Shown here in pieces: positions 41,728 to 51,049 of a stretch of DNA of 64,000 bases. Each line of letters opens with the position of its first letter. Within the stretch, counting starts at the first letter, position 1. This stretch comes from CAILHX01 sp046155285. GTDB lineage: Bacteria > Pseudomonadota > Gammaproteobacteria > Burkholderiales > Methylophilaceae. The notes beneath the pieces were generated by a model, which had not been told where the DNA came from, did not search any database, and saw nothing but the letters and a program-made list of their open reading frames with translations. Position numbers and translations under genes: made by a program. The stretch covers positions 1 through 64,000 of the forward strand of contig JBJXEA010000017.1 of assembly GCA_046155285.1 (NCBI GenBank), read 5' to 3'.

Positions 41728-42667
41728 ACCTCATGAGCTCAAATGCTGGCAACAGGAGGCTCGCGCAACCTACCTCTATTTTGTGATATCCGACGCCGAA
41801 GCAGGCACGCCGCGTCAGTTGGTGTTTCTGGAATTGGCCAACGAAGCCAAGGAGCAAGCTGCGCTGTGGGTAATAGAGGCGCGTAAAAGCCACATTACCG
41901 TGCCGGAATATGCACCAGAAAGGTTGGTGAAACTCACAACTTGGCTGATACAAAAGTGCGGTGCACGGCCTGTAAAGCCTGTGCTAAGCCTACTGAAGCT
42001 ACGCGGCTTGGCGATGTTTTCGCCACCATTCTCACGTCATGCAAAGCAACAAAATCATCCAGTTTTCGCGCTCAATGAGGGGCTGTTTGCCTTAAGCCTA
42101 CTGCTCATAGGCGTGGACGGCGCTGATGCCAGCCACGGCGCAATCGTGCTAATAAGCTTGGCTGGACTGCTGGCGGGTGCGGTAGCTGCCGCAGCAGGCG
42201 AGTATTTGTCTGCCAGAGCAAACAACGTCTCTGGCACATCGCAAAATCCTGAATATGATGAATTAACCCGCATCTATCAAGCGCGGGGCATGAGTTTGCA
42301 ACAAGCGAGTGAGCTGGCAAGCAAAGTGATGGTTGATCCTGATGCGGAAGCAGCAGCGGTAGAGGATGTTATGGAAGTGTCCGAACCCGTGTCGCAAACT
42401 CCAGTTCGACCAGCACAATTAGCATTACGTGCTTTTTTTATATTTGTGGCAGGTGGCACGATACCTCTCGTGCCGTATTTGTTAGATCTACAACGCCATC
42501 CTTTGTTGATTGCGCTGGTGTTATCTGGTGTGGGCGTGATGCTGACTGGCGCAAAAATGGCCGCTCTAGTTGGACGAACACCTTTATGGGGCGCTTTTCG
42601 GATGTTGGGAGTAGGGGTGTTGGCGGGCTTACTGGCTAATTTGATTGGTGGAGTTTTTAGAACTTAG
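41720..42667 (+). CDS. VIT1/CCC1-family transporter with N-terminal ferritin-like domain
   Basis: Predicted iron/manganese transporter, 315 residues. The C-terminal two thirds shows VFALNEGLFALSLLLIGVDG and AAAAGEYLSARAN, the VIT1 signatures, with about five membrane helices. The first ~80 residues look like the rubrerythrin-like domain found in such proteins, with ARATYLYFVISDAEA and LANEAKEQAALW. In the second helix the expected E-x-x-H ligands seem replaced (Ala and Gln), so the metal site may be lost. ATG at 41720 overlaps the comM stop by eight bases. Confidence 0.85.
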   Translation: MAKPHELKCWQQEARATYLYFVISDAEAGTPRQLVFLELANEAKEQAALWVIEARKSHITVPEYAPERLVKLTTWLIQKCGARPVKPVLSLLKLRGLAMFSPPFSRHAKQQNHPVFALNEGLFALSLLLIGVDGADASHGAIVLISLAGLLAGAVAAAAGEYLSARANNVSGTSQNPEYDELTRIYQARGMSLQQASELASKVMVDPDAEAAAVEDVMEVSEPVSQTPVRPAQLALRAFFIFVAGGTIPLVPYLLDLQRHPLLIALVLSGVGVMLTGAKMAALVGRTPLWGAFRMLGVGVLAGLLANLIGGVFRT

Positions 42668-42674
42668 GTTCTAT

Positions 42675-44057
42675 TTACCCCGCCTTATTCTTCAAAGCAT
42701 GTCCCGCCAGCGTTTTGCCTAAATCCCATATCGCACCCGGCACTTTGTGGGTGTCAGCGATGACTTGATCGGCGGCGTTGATAATCCACGCCACGTCTTC
42801 GTCGCCTATCACCAGTGGCGGTAGCCACTTGATGACATTCATGCCGTGTCCGGCTACTTGGCTGAGGATGCGGTGTTGTTTGAACAGGGGAATGGCGATC
42901 ATCTGGCTGAACAGGCCTTTGTTGGCGGCTTCCAGCAGGCTCCATGCGGCTTTGAGTGACAGGCTTTTGGGTGAGCCGAATTCCAGCGCTATCATCAAGC
43001 CCTGACCGCGTACTTCTTTTAGGAATTCATATTTTGGGATGAGCGCTTGCAGTGCGCTGAGTATCTGCTCGCCGCGTTTGGCGGCATTTTCCACCAGCTT
43101 TTCTTCGGCGATGACATCCAGCGTGGCAATCCCCGCTGCCATCGCCATATTGTTTTTGGAGAAGGTGGAACCGTGTACCACGGCTCTATCCATGCGGTTG
43201 AACACACGCTCCATCACTTGGCTGGTCATGGCCACCGCACCCACTGGCACGAAGCCACCGGACAGTGCCTTGGCCATCAATATCATGTCGGGTTCAACGC
43301 CGTAATGCTCAATCGCCCAGAACTTGCCGGTGCGTCCCAAGCCGGTTTGTACTTCGTCGGCCACCACCAGCGCGCCGTGTTTGCGGCATAGCTGCGCGGC
43401 ATCACGCAAAAATCCATCGTTGGGTAAATTAACACCCTTGCCTTGTATCGGCTCAAAAATCAGCGCTGCTACGTCGCCTTTCGACAACTCATATTCCAGC
43501 GCGGCCAAGTCATTGAACGGCACACTCACCACATCATCCAGTAAAGGGCCGAAACCCTGGCGAAACACGTTTTCGCTGGTGACCGACAATGCACCCAATG
43601 TAAGCCCGTGATAGCCGTGGTCGAAACAGATGATTTTGGAGCGACCTGTGGTGTAGCGGGAAAATTTGATTGCCGCTTCCACGGCTTCGGCGCCAGACGA
43701 ACAGAAGAACATGCGCTTGAGGTTATCCGGGCAATGCGCTAGGATTTTTTTGGCCAAGATGCCGGAAAGCAAAGACACGTCCAGTTGCACCAAATCGGGC
43801 AATTGACCCGTCAGCACGGCCTGTAAGGCGGTGACAATTTTGGGATGATTGCGCCCCATAGCAAATACGCCGAACCCTGCCAGTAAATCCAGATAGCGCC
43901 GACCTTCGGCATCGAACAAATACGCCCCTTCGGCGCGGGTATAGGTTCTGTCGTAGCCTATGGTCTTGAGCATCTTGACCATCTGCGCGTTGAGGTGTTC
44001 TTCGTGCAGCTCGAATCTACTGCCGGTTTGCTGGCTTAACCACTCACTGCCTTCCAC
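42675..44057 (-). CDS. hpnO: Class III aminotransferase, probable HpnO
   Basis: PLP enzyme of the acetylornithine/ornithine aminotransferase class. Signatures are CSSGAEAVEAAIKFSR, FDHGYHGLTLGALS, VADEVQTGLGRTGKFWA, and the PLP lysine in LMAKALSGGFVPVGA. 460 residues. Lying just after hpnG and shc on the same strand it fits HpnO, which makes aminobacteriohopanetriol from ribosylhopane. On sequence alone, another class III aminotransferase cannot be excluded. Confidence 0.85.
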   Translation of the reverse strand: MEGSEWLSQQTGSRFELHEEHLNAQMVKMLKTIGYDRTYTRAEGAYLFDAEGRRYLDLLAGFGVFAMGRNHPKIVTALQAVLTGQLPDLVQLDVSLLSGILAKKILAHCPDNLKRMFFCSSGAEAVEAAIKFSRYTTGRSKIICFDHGYHGLTLGALSVTSENVFRQGFGPLLDDVVSVPFNDLAALEYELSKGDVAALIFEPIQGKGVNLPNDGFLRDAAQLCRKHGALVVADEVQTGLGRTGKFWAIEHYGVEPDMILMAKALSGGFVPVGAVAMTSQVMERVFNRMDRAVVHGSTFSKNNMAMAAGIATLDVIAEEKLVENAAKRGEQILSALQALIPKYEFLKEVRGQGLMIALEFGSPKSLSLKAAWSLLEAANKGLFSQMIAIPLFKQHRILSQVAGHGMNVIKWLPPLVIGDEDVAWIINAADQVIADTHKVPGAIWDLGKTLAGHALKNKAG

Positions 44058-44073
44058 TATCGCCTCTCCTTAA

Positions 44074-44760
44074 TTAGAGTTCACCTAACGCGCCCCGCGT
44101 GCGGCGCAAAGTCGTCGCGGCCAGATCAAACCGTGTTTTTAATGTCCACAATGCGGCTATATCGGCAGGATGTCGCAGCAAACTCGCCGCCAAGCGCCAA
44201 GCATAGACTTCACCCAGCGGACTCAGTGCGCCATCCAAGCTCGCGGGCAGGGTGTCATGGCAAGTATCCGCTACCACCCGCAGCACCAGCCCGGGGATGC
44301 CGTGACGTTGTGCAACGCGCAATACGGCGGCGCTTTCCATGTCTACGGCTACCGCGCCGCTGATTTCAGCTAATTGCTGCTTCGCTTTGACACTGCTAAC
44401 TGCTGCGCTTGATTCGACGACAGACCGCGGATCCGCTGGCATCTGTAGCGCTTGCAACAATTTGTTGCGCCACAACTCGTCAACCACAAGTTCCACGCCG
44501 TCAGCGCCTATCACTCGAGCTGGAATCAGCAGTGAGCCAGCGCTCACGTCATCGGCCAAACCACCGGTGCAGCCCCAACTTAGCAATACGTTCGCGCCTT
44601 GTTGTATCAGCGCTTCGGCGGCACGTTCAGCGTGCGCTGCGCCCATGCCACTTACACATACAACCACGCCATCCACACTCACCACTTTGCCCATCACTAC
44701 CCGCTGCAAGCCCAGCAGATGCGCCTCGCGCTTGAGTGCGACGACTACGCCGACGCTCAT
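44074..44760 (-). CDS. hpnG: Hopanoid-associated phosphorylase HpnG
   Basis: Purine-nucleoside-phosphorylase-like enzyme that releases adenine from adenosylhopane. Features are GVVVALKREAHLLGLQ, VVCVSGMGAAHAERAAEAL, VLLSWGCTGGLADDV and VDMESAAVLRVAQRHGIPG. About 228 residues. The ATG at 44760 overlaps the shc stop (ATGA); the frame extends to 44796. Between shc and hpnO. Confidence 0.93.
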   Translation of the reverse strand: MSVGVVVALKREAHLLGLQRVVMGKVVSVDGVVVCVSGMGAAHAERAAEALIQQGANVLLSWGCTGGLADDVSAGSLLIPARVIGADGVELVVDELWRNKLLQALQMPADPRSVVESSAAVSSVKAKQQLAEISGAVAVDMESAAVLRVAQRHGIPGLVLRVVADTCHDTLPASLDGALSPLGEVYAWRLAASLLRHPADIAALWTLKTRFDLAATTLRRTRGALGEL

Positions 44761-46691
44761 GAACTCACTAGCGTTTGATAGCGTGCCAACGCCCACAGCG
44801 GGAAATATTTATCGTAACCGTGGTACTTCAGGTAAAACACTTTGGGAAAACCCGGCGCGGTGAAGTAGTTGTCGTACCACACGCCGTCTGCGGCTTGGGT
44901 GCGGGTCAAATAGGCAATGCCGCGTTCTACTTCTGGCGAACGGCCTTCTGCCGCCATCAAGGCCAGCAGTGCCCATGCGGTTTGAAACGCAGTGCTGGCC
45001 AGCGCCGTGCCGTGCAATGAGCGGTCGGCATAACTATCTTGAGTTTCCCCCCAGCCACCATCGGCACGCTGTTTACTCTTGAGCCAGATTATCGCTTTTT
45101 GCACACGCGGCTGATCCATCGCCACGCCCGCCGCTTGCAGCGCTATCAGTACAGACCATGCGCCGTAAATATAGTTGCTGCCCCAGCGCCCGAACCAGCT
45201 ACCGTCGGATTCCTGCTCGTGCCAGATATAGTCCAAGCAGCGATCAACCGCTGGCTGATAGCGTGCATCGTGCTTGGCCAGCGGCGCTAACAGCATCAAA
45301 CAACGCGCACTTACATCCACCGTCGGTGGGTCAAGCAGCGCACCGTGGTCGGCGAAGGGGATAGAGTTGAGGTAATAATGCGTGTTGTCCACGTCAAACG
45401 CAGCAAATCCGCCGTCACTGGACTGCATACCGTTCACCCAATCTGCGGCACGGCTCACATTGTCTGCAAATTCGGGTGTTTGCGATTGCATCATGGCGTA
45501 GGCAATGACCGCCGTGTCGTCCACGTCGGGATAATAGCTATTATTGAATTGAAACGCCCAGCCGCCACCCGCCATGTCAGGCGCACTGTCGCGCCAATCA
45601 CCAGCTTCATCTGCGGTCAATTGCTTGCTGGCGCACCAGCGCAAGGCATTTTCAAGGGCTTGGCTGATTGCCTCATCAGGCTTGGTTCGCAGCACTTCCT
45701 GCAAACTTAGCGTGGCTAAACCGGTATCCCATATCGGCGAGGCGCAAGGCTGACAATAGGCGTAGTCGTCATGCTCCACCACCAGCAAATCAATGGCACG
45801 ACGCGCCGTGACCACCCGCGGGTCGTCGGGCGGAATTCCCAAAGCCAGCATCGCCTCATAGGCATTGACCATCGCTGGGAAAATCGCGCCTAACCCGTCT
45901 TCACCGTTGAGTCTGGCCTCAAACCACTCCAACGCACGCTGTGTGGCATATCGCCGCATGGCTGGTGGAATCAACGGCTCGATGAGGGTGCGGCCTATCT
46001 TGTCTAGCAGCAGAAAGAATTTACCAGTCCGGGTTTGGATAGAGTGGAAATAGCCAATTTCTTGTTCTGGATCAATGTGAAATAGCTCGCGCACGCCTAT
46101 TTTCTTAGGGTTTTTCGCTTCGACTTGGAGCGTGGTCAGCACGAACAACGGCACCATCACCGTGCGCGACCAATATGACACCTTGCTCAAATGAAAGAAA
46201 AACCATTTCGGCAACAGCATGATTTCCACCGGAATATACGGCACACCGCGCCAAGGCAGTTGCTCGAATATCGCCAGAGCGATGCGAGTGAAAACGTTGG
46301 CGTGCGCCGCGCCGCCATGCACCAGCACATATCGGCGCGCCTGTTCCATGTGGGCGGCATCAATGTCGTCGCCTGCCAGTTTGAGTGCGTAATAGGCTTT
46401 AATCGTGCAGCTCAAATCACCCTCGCCGCCAGTATAAAGGGGCCAAGAGCCATCCGCGTTTTGCCGTGCTCGCAAATAACGCGCGATTTTGGCTTCCTGA
46501 GCGGTGTCAATGTCGTCCACAAAGTGGCGCATCATGATGTATTCAGAAGGAATCGTGCAGTCGGCCTCTAGCTCGTAAACCCAATAACCATCGGCGTGCT
46601 GGCGACTCAAGACGTTACGCAAGGCAGCGTCCAGCGCGGCTTTGCCGGCAGTTTCAAGTGCGTCTGTAGAAAATTCCGTTAGTTTATTCAT
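44757..46691 (-). CDS. shc: Squalene-hopene cyclase
   Basis: Membrane-associated cyclase turning squalene into hopene. The catalytic DVDDTA motif is at residues 389-394. Several QW repeats are visible (QNADGSWPLYTGGEG, QSSDGGFAAFDVDN, QESDGSWFGRWGSN, QRADGGWGETQDSY, QAADGVWYDNYF). 644 residues, full length. The start overlaps the squalene synthase stop by four bases, coupling substrate formation and cyclisation. Confidence 0.98.
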   Translation of the reverse strand: MNKLTEFSTDALETAGKAALDAALRNVLSRQHADGYWVYELEADCTIPSEYIMMRHFVDDIDTAQEAKIARYLRARQNADGSWPLYTGGEGDLSCTIKAYYALKLAGDDIDAAHMEQARRYVLVHGGAAHANVFTRIALAIFEQLPWRGVPYIPVEIMLLPKWFFFHLSKVSYWSRTVMVPLFVLTTLQVEAKNPKKIGVRELFHIDPEQEIGYFHSIQTRTGKFFLLLDKIGRTLIEPLIPPAMRRYATQRALEWFEARLNGEDGLGAIFPAMVNAYEAMLALGIPPDDPRVVTARRAIDLLVVEHDDYAYCQPCASPIWDTGLATLSLQEVLRTKPDEAISQALENALRWCASKQLTADEAGDWRDSAPDMAGGGWAFQFNNSYYPDVDDTAVIAYAMMQSQTPEFADNVSRAADWVNGMQSSDGGFAAFDVDNTHYYLNSIPFADHGALLDPPTVDVSARCLMLLAPLAKHDARYQPAVDRCLDYIWHEQESDGSWFGRWGSNYIYGAWSVLIALQAAGVAMDQPRVQKAIIWLKSKQRADGGWGETQDSYADRSLHGTALASTAFQTAWALLALMAAEGRSPEVERGIAYLTRTQAADGVWYDNYFTAPGFPKVFYLKYHGYDKYFPLWALARYQTLVSS

Positions 46692-47764
46692 CGCTGATGC
46701 GCTAACGCTAATACGCTGGCCGCTACCGGCGCGGGATGCGAAGTGGGCAGCCCTTGCGACATAGCCGCAAACACCAAGCGCAACGCAATGTCGGAACGAT
46801 GAGTCAAGCGACTTAAACCAATCGTGGTGTGCACCTCGCGGCGCGTAATTTTGACTTGGGCCGCCGCTGAAAAATGCCGATGGCGGTTAATGCGACGCAG
46901 TGTCAGCACCGCCATGCCTATCGCCCACAGGCAAAAATCGCGCACGCCGACATGACGTTTGGGAATGCACAAGGTGTATTCCAGCGCGTTGCGTAAATGA
47001 CCGTGAGCAATGGCAATCAGTTCGCCCATCGCAACGGCGTAAGCAGCATCGTCATTAGGCGAGAGTTGCGTTAAATCATAGCCAGACGCGGCAAACACGG
47101 AGCGCGGCAACCAGATCACGCCACGTGAGCGGTCATCCCACATGTCTTTGAGGATATTGGTCATCTGCAAACCTTGGCCGAAGGAAACGCTGAGCGGTAA
47201 TAGCGCGTCGCGCTGACACAATATTTCAGGATCAAATTCGCAAAACAAATCGGTGAGCATTTCGCCCACCACGCCCGCCACGTAGTAGCAATAGCGGGAT
47301 AAGTCCTCCATATCATCCAAGCCGCGCGACAAATCACGCCCCTGATAATGCGCCATGCCATGCGACATAATACGAATGCAGCGTTCCAGAGCATGACGCT
47401 CAGCGGCGCTGAAATTATGCGTAATCGCCACCACACGCGAAGTGGCCGCTATCAATTCATGTTCAGCAGGCAAGGTGGCTTGAGACAACCGCGGGGTGAG
47501 CTGCGCGGTGAAATCGGCGGCAGAAGCTTGATTCGCTACTACCTGCGCAAATAACTCGCAAAACTGATTTTTCTCCGCTTGCGTCAGCTCCACCTCGTCC
47601 TCCACCGTATCCACGATGCGGCAGAGCAAATAGGCGTTAGCCACAGCCCGCGACAGCGGAGACGGCAAACGTGGGATGGTGAGTGCGAACGTGCGCGAAA
47701 CGCCCAGCAAAAAGTGGGCTTGCAGCGCATCGTCATCGAGTTGTTTGAAAGTGTTTTCAGCCAT
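46688..47764 (-). CDS. Single-enzyme squalene synthase (farnesyl-diphosphate farnesyltransferase type)
   Basis: Joins two farnesyl diphosphates. The N-terminus SRTFALTIPRLP, aspartate motifs DTVED at residues 52-56 and ILKDMWDDRSRGVIWLP, and the YCYYVAGVVGEMLTDLF box follow the eukaryotic-type squalene synthase family and not bacterial HpnC/HpnD. No hpnC, hpnD or hpnE lies in the window, so this enzyme probably makes squalene directly, with NADPH. 358 residues. First gene of the minus-strand hopanoid operon. A carotenoid-type function is less likely given shc next to it. Confidence 0.88.
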   Translation of the reverse strand: MAENTFKQLDDDALQAHFLLGVSRTFALTIPRLPSPLSRAVANAYLLCRIVDTVEDEVELTQAEKNQFCELFAQVVANQASAADFTAQLTPRLSQATLPAEHELIAATSRVVAITHNFSAAERHALERCIRIMSHGMAHYQGRDLSRGLDDMEDLSRYCYYVAGVVGEMLTDLFCEFDPEILCQRDALLPLSVSFGQGLQMTNILKDMWDDRSRGVIWLPRSVFAASGYDLTQLSPNDDAAYAVAMGELIAIAHGHLRNALEYTLCIPKRHVGVRDFCLWAIGMAVLTLRRINRHRHFSAAAQVKITRREVHTTIGLSRLTHRSDIALRLVFAAMSQGLPTSHPAPVAASVLALAHQR

Positions 47765-47833
47765 GTCTGGCGGTGGTTTTTATAAGAAACAAAGCGCTTC
47801 ATGTTACCGCAATTTCGATGCCAAAGAAACCCG

Positions 47834-47849
47834 TGGCAAGCCTCATGCT
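47834..47849 (+). promoter_or_regulatory. Weak sigma54-like sequence upstream of hpnH
   Basis: TGGCAAGCCTCATGCT matches TGGCACG-N4-TTGCT at all but two positions and keeps GG-GC spacing. It lies 112 bases before the hpnH ATG. Such matches occur by chance, so this is only a candidate. Confidence 0.3.
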
Positions 47850-47960
47850 GACTGTCAAATAGCCATTTGGGGATGGTTTTGATGTAAACTTACGCCCTAT
47901 CTGAATTGCGGCGGTGGAAGTTTTAGCACCACGCCTATTTTTTAATTGCAGGAGCCATTC

Positions 47961-49061
47961 ATGAGTGTGCCTTTACGCCTACAAGCCGCAGTTGCGGGTT
48001 ATTTAATCAAACAGAAGCTTGCCCGCCGTGAGCGCTATCCCCTAGTGTTGATGCTGGAGCCTTTGTTCAAGTGCAATCTGGCCTGCGCCGGTTGCGGCAA
48101 GATTGACTACCCAGATGACATTCTCGACCAACGTATCAGTGTGGCAGACGCGCTGGGCGCCGCTGACGAATGCGGCGCGCCTATCGTATCAATCGCTGGC
48201 GGTGAGCCGCTGCTACACAAGGAATTACCGCAAATCGTCGCTGGCCTGATCGAACGCAAAAAATACATCTACCTTTGCACCAATGCTTTGCTGCTCAGCA
48301 AGCGCATAGATGACTACACACCATCACCCTACTTATCGTTTTCTATCCATCTGGATGGCATGAAAGAGCGGCACGACACTTCAGTGTGCCAAACCGGCGT
48401 ATTCGAACGCGCGGTGGAAGCGGTCAAACTGGCGCTGAGCAAGGGTTTCCGCGTGAGCGTCAACTGCACCTTGTTCCAAGGAGAGTCCCCGGAAGAAGTC
48501 GCAGAATTTCTGGATTACTGCACCGAACTCGGCGTGGAATCTATCACGCTGGCTTCCGGTTTCAGCTACGAACACGCGCCACGTCAGGACATCTTCATCC
48601 CGCCTAGTGACGGCAAACAGTTGTTCCGTTCGGTTTTTGCTATCGCCAAGCGCCTGAAAAAACGCTGGCCACTCAACCATTCACCTTTGTACATGGACTT
48701 TCTGGCCGGCAACCAAACCTTTCACTGCACGCCTTGGGGCAACCCGACGCGCAACGTGTTCGGCTGGCAGAAACCTTGCTATCTACTAGTGGACGAAGGC
48801 TACGCGCCAACCTTCAAAAGCCTGATGGAAGACACCCCTTGGGAGAAATACGGCACCGCCAACAACCCCAAATGCGCCAACTGCACCGCCCACTGCGGCT
48901 ATGAACCCACCGCCGTCAACGCCGCCTTCCGCCATCCTTTGCAAGCTTTGAGCGTAGGCCTGTTTGGCCCGCGCACCAGCGGCGCAATGGCACCAGCCGT
49001 CGTACCCAACTACATCATCGAACCCAAGCGCCAGGTAATTCGAGTAGAAGCTGTTAGCTAG
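47961..49061 (+). CDS. hpnH: Hopanoid biosynthesis radical SAM protein HpnH
   Basis: Radical SAM enzyme that attaches an adenosyl group to hopene, starting extended hopanoids. The cluster motif is C38-x3-C42-x2-C45 in FKCNLACAGCGKID, and SIAGGEPLLHKELPQIV is the SAM-binding GGE. A C-terminal cysteine group (PKCANCTAHCGYEPTA) is typical. ATG at 47961 with GCAGGAG upstream; 366 residues. Divergent from squalene synthase-shc-hpnG-hpnO. Confidence 0.96.
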   Translation: MSVPLRLQAAVAGYLIKQKLARRERYPLVLMLEPLFKCNLACAGCGKIDYPDDILDQRISVADALGAADECGAPIVSIAGGEPLLHKELPQIVAGLIERKKYIYLCTNALLLSKRIDDYTPSPYLSFSIHLDGMKERHDTSVCQTGVFERAVEAVKLALSKGFRVSVNCTLFQGESPEEVAEFLDYCTELGVESITLASGFSYEHAPRQDIFIPPSDGKQLFRSVFAIAKRLKKRWPLNHSPLYMDFLAGNQTFHCTPWGNPTRNVFGWQKPCYLLVDEGYAPTFKSLMEDTPWEKYGTANNPKCANCTAHCGYEPTAVNAAFRHPLQALSVGLFGPRTSGAMAPAVVPNYIIEPKRQVIRVEAVS

Positions 49062-49165
49062 TCGTTTCCTGCAAAGTCTTATGTGCAACTGACTTATAGA
49101 GAATTCTTTCAAAGCCAGTTTTCACATTCGATTTCTATGGACTTCTTAATGGATGTGCCACGCAG

Positions 49166-49858
49166 TTATTGTAGCCTTTGCTCAAGTCGCTCCACCCAGC
49201 CTCGAAACAGCGGGCACTCCTGACGAATGGCATCAAGCCCGATTTCAAGTACAGCAAGCGTTCCCATCAACGGTTTTTCATAGCTTGGCATCAAGCTTTG
49301 AATGCGCTTAGAAGGGGCGGTTTGGGGAGAATCATTAATTTCTTCTGGTGTTGTAAATTGCTCGCGAATAACTTGAAATTGAGGCGATAAATCTGGTTTA
49401 CCTATCCCTACTCCAAGCTTAATGGTATCGCTGAATAGCAAACCTTCAAATTCATGCATCATTACGTAGGGAATAAATCGAGTTTTGTCGAAATTAACAC
49501 CCATCTCGCTACAAATATCTGTCAGCAAAGCATTTTCAACCAGAACCGACTTACCGGCAAAAGCCAATTGCGCTGCTTCGGCACGTCCAGGCCATGCCCT
49601 ATCGCCCGTTTGGGGCAGCGCATAAAAATCCACCATCGTCGTCGAAAGACACGCAGCATCTTCTTTCAAATGGCTCACAATATCCTTTCGTACTGCGCTC
49701 CAAGCGCGAATTCCACCACGGCGGTCGCGCTGGCGGGCATTACCAACTAAACGTGCGCTGACTTTGGTATAGCCACAGCCGTAAAGATGAGGTGCCAATA
49801 CCTCATTCACAAAAGCCTCCTCTGTTTCACCTTCGACATGGATTAGTAATCTAGACAT
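49166..49858 (-). CDS. DUF4276-type TOPRIM-like protein, probable defence effector
   Basis: 230 residues from the ATG at 49858 (MSRLLIHVEGETEEAFVNEV). HVEGETEE followed later by VDFYALPQ and YVMMHEFEGLLFSD is the DUF4276 pattern, thought to be a TOPRIM-like nuclease fold with acidic catalytic residues. The frame is open further upstream (to 50026), but those residues overlap the ATPase gene in another frame and look meaningless. It starts four bases after the ATPase stop, so the two form one operon. Function is inferred from similar pairs and not shown here. Confidence 0.8.
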   Translation of the reverse strand: MSRLLIHVEGETEEAFVNEVLAPHLYGCGYTKVSARLVGNARQRDRRGGIRAWSAVRKDIVSHLKEDAACLSTTMVDFYALPQTGDRAWPGRAEAAQLAFAGKSVLVENALLTDICSEMGVNFDKTRFIPYVMMHEFEGLLFSDTIKLGVGIGKPDLSPQFQVIREQFTTPEEINDSPQTAPSKRIQSLMPSYEKPLMGTLAVLEIGLDAIRQECPLFRGWVERLEQRLQ

Positions 49859-49862
49859 GCAT

Positions 49863-50972
49863 TCACTCGACTCCGGGGCGACCACCCAGCTCATTCTTCT
49901 CCCAAAGCTGCCCCAAACTATAATCCTGCAACCATGATTCCAGCTTCGCTGGGTCGAGCCGAGTAAATTGTGTGCCGCCATCCACGCGGTCTGCCACCAA
50001 AACATCTTCCGGTTGAAAGTGGTCAAGTAGGAACGGGGATTGCGTAGAAATAATCACTTGGGTACTACTAGAGGCTTGCTTAATCAGCGATGCCAGTAAA
50101 GTAATAGCATAAGGATGCAGTCCTAGCTCAGGTTCATCCACCAGAATCACCGATGGCCGGTAACTATCAGGCTGAAGAAACAATGTCGCCAATGCAATAA
50201 AACGCAAGGTTCCATCCGAAAGTGCGGACGCATCGAAATAAGCATCTGACCCTTTATGCCGCCACTCCAAGCGAATTTTCTCCGAGTTCAATTTTTGTGG
50301 CTCCAGTTGAAAATCATCAAAAAATGGAGCTACTCGTTGCACGGTGCGACGAATGAGATTGTAAGAAATGTCGTGTTTTTCGCGTAGGTAATAAAGAAAT
50401 GCAGCTAGATTTGATCCGTCTGGGCGCAGATAGCGATTGTCATTCACATCAGCCGTCATTTTCATAGGTGATGTAGAGCTGGTGTCATGAAAATGATAAA
50501 GCCGCCAGCGGTCGAGATGATCACGAACATAACCAGCTATTGTTGTAGACTTTGGCGCACTAATGCCTGCTTCTTTACCCGCTCTTGGAAGCCCCTCTCC
50601 CAGAGGGCCATTCGGATATTTCGACTTATTCCAATAATATGCCCATTCGGAATGTGGCACGAGTTCATCCACATTTGTTGGCTCAAGATTAATCTCGTAC
50701 TGATTACGTTCATCCAAAAAAGAAATGCGAATCTGAAGTTGTTTAGTAACCTTTGCACCAAAGTGCAGTACTTTATCGGCTCCTCCTGCTTTAATCACAT
50801 ATTCTTGCAAATGCCCTTCGCGAATAGCATGTAAAAAAGAGAACACACCTATGAAGTTAGACTTACCTGAGCCATTCGGGCCAATGACCACGTTAATAGC
50901 TCCGAGTTTCAGCTTCTCGATGGAAGCGATGCTCTTAAAGCCTTTAATGCTGATAGTGTTAAGTACAGGCAT
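49863..50972 (-). CDS. AAA/ABC-type ATPase (AAA_21), partner of DUF4276 gene
   Basis: RecF/SMC-like ATPase without a long coiled coil. Walker A GPNGSGKSNF is at residues 31-40 after SIKGFKSIASIEKLKL; the signature ASALSDGTLRFIALATLF, Walker B VILVDEPELGLHP and STQSPFLLDHF follow. 369 residues. Such ATPases pair with TOPRIM-like nucleases in phage-defence modules (OLD, Gabija and PARIS are known examples of the general design). Codon use looks more AT-rich than in neighbouring genes, fitting acquisition by transfer. Confidence 0.88.
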   Translation of the reverse strand: MPVLNTISIKGFKSIASIEKLKLGAINVVIGPNGSGKSNFIGVFSFLHAIREGHLQEYVIKAGGADKVLHFGAKVTKQLQIRISFLDERNQYEINLEPTNVDELVPHSEWAYYWNKSKYPNGPLGEGLPRAGKEAGISAPKSTTIAGYVRDHLDRWRLYHFHDTSSTSPMKMTADVNDNRYLRPDGSNLAAFLYYLREKHDISYNLIRRTVQRVAPFFDDFQLEPQKLNSEKIRLEWRHKGSDAYFDASALSDGTLRFIALATLFLQPDSYRPSVILVDEPELGLHPYAITLLASLIKQASSSTQVIISTQSPFLLDHFQPEDVLVADRVDGGTQFTRLDPAKLESWLQDYSLGQLWEKNELGGRPGVE

Positions 50973-51049
50973 GAATCTTTTCTCGTTGGCCTATTCCAGT
51001 GAAATGAATGGCGTGATTTGATGATAACACGCACTCCCATATTCACAAA

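Noticed and set aside
49859..50026. An upstream extension of the DUF4276 protein
   Set aside because: It is out-of-frame coding sequence of the ATPase gene; the conserved region starts at the ATG at 49858.
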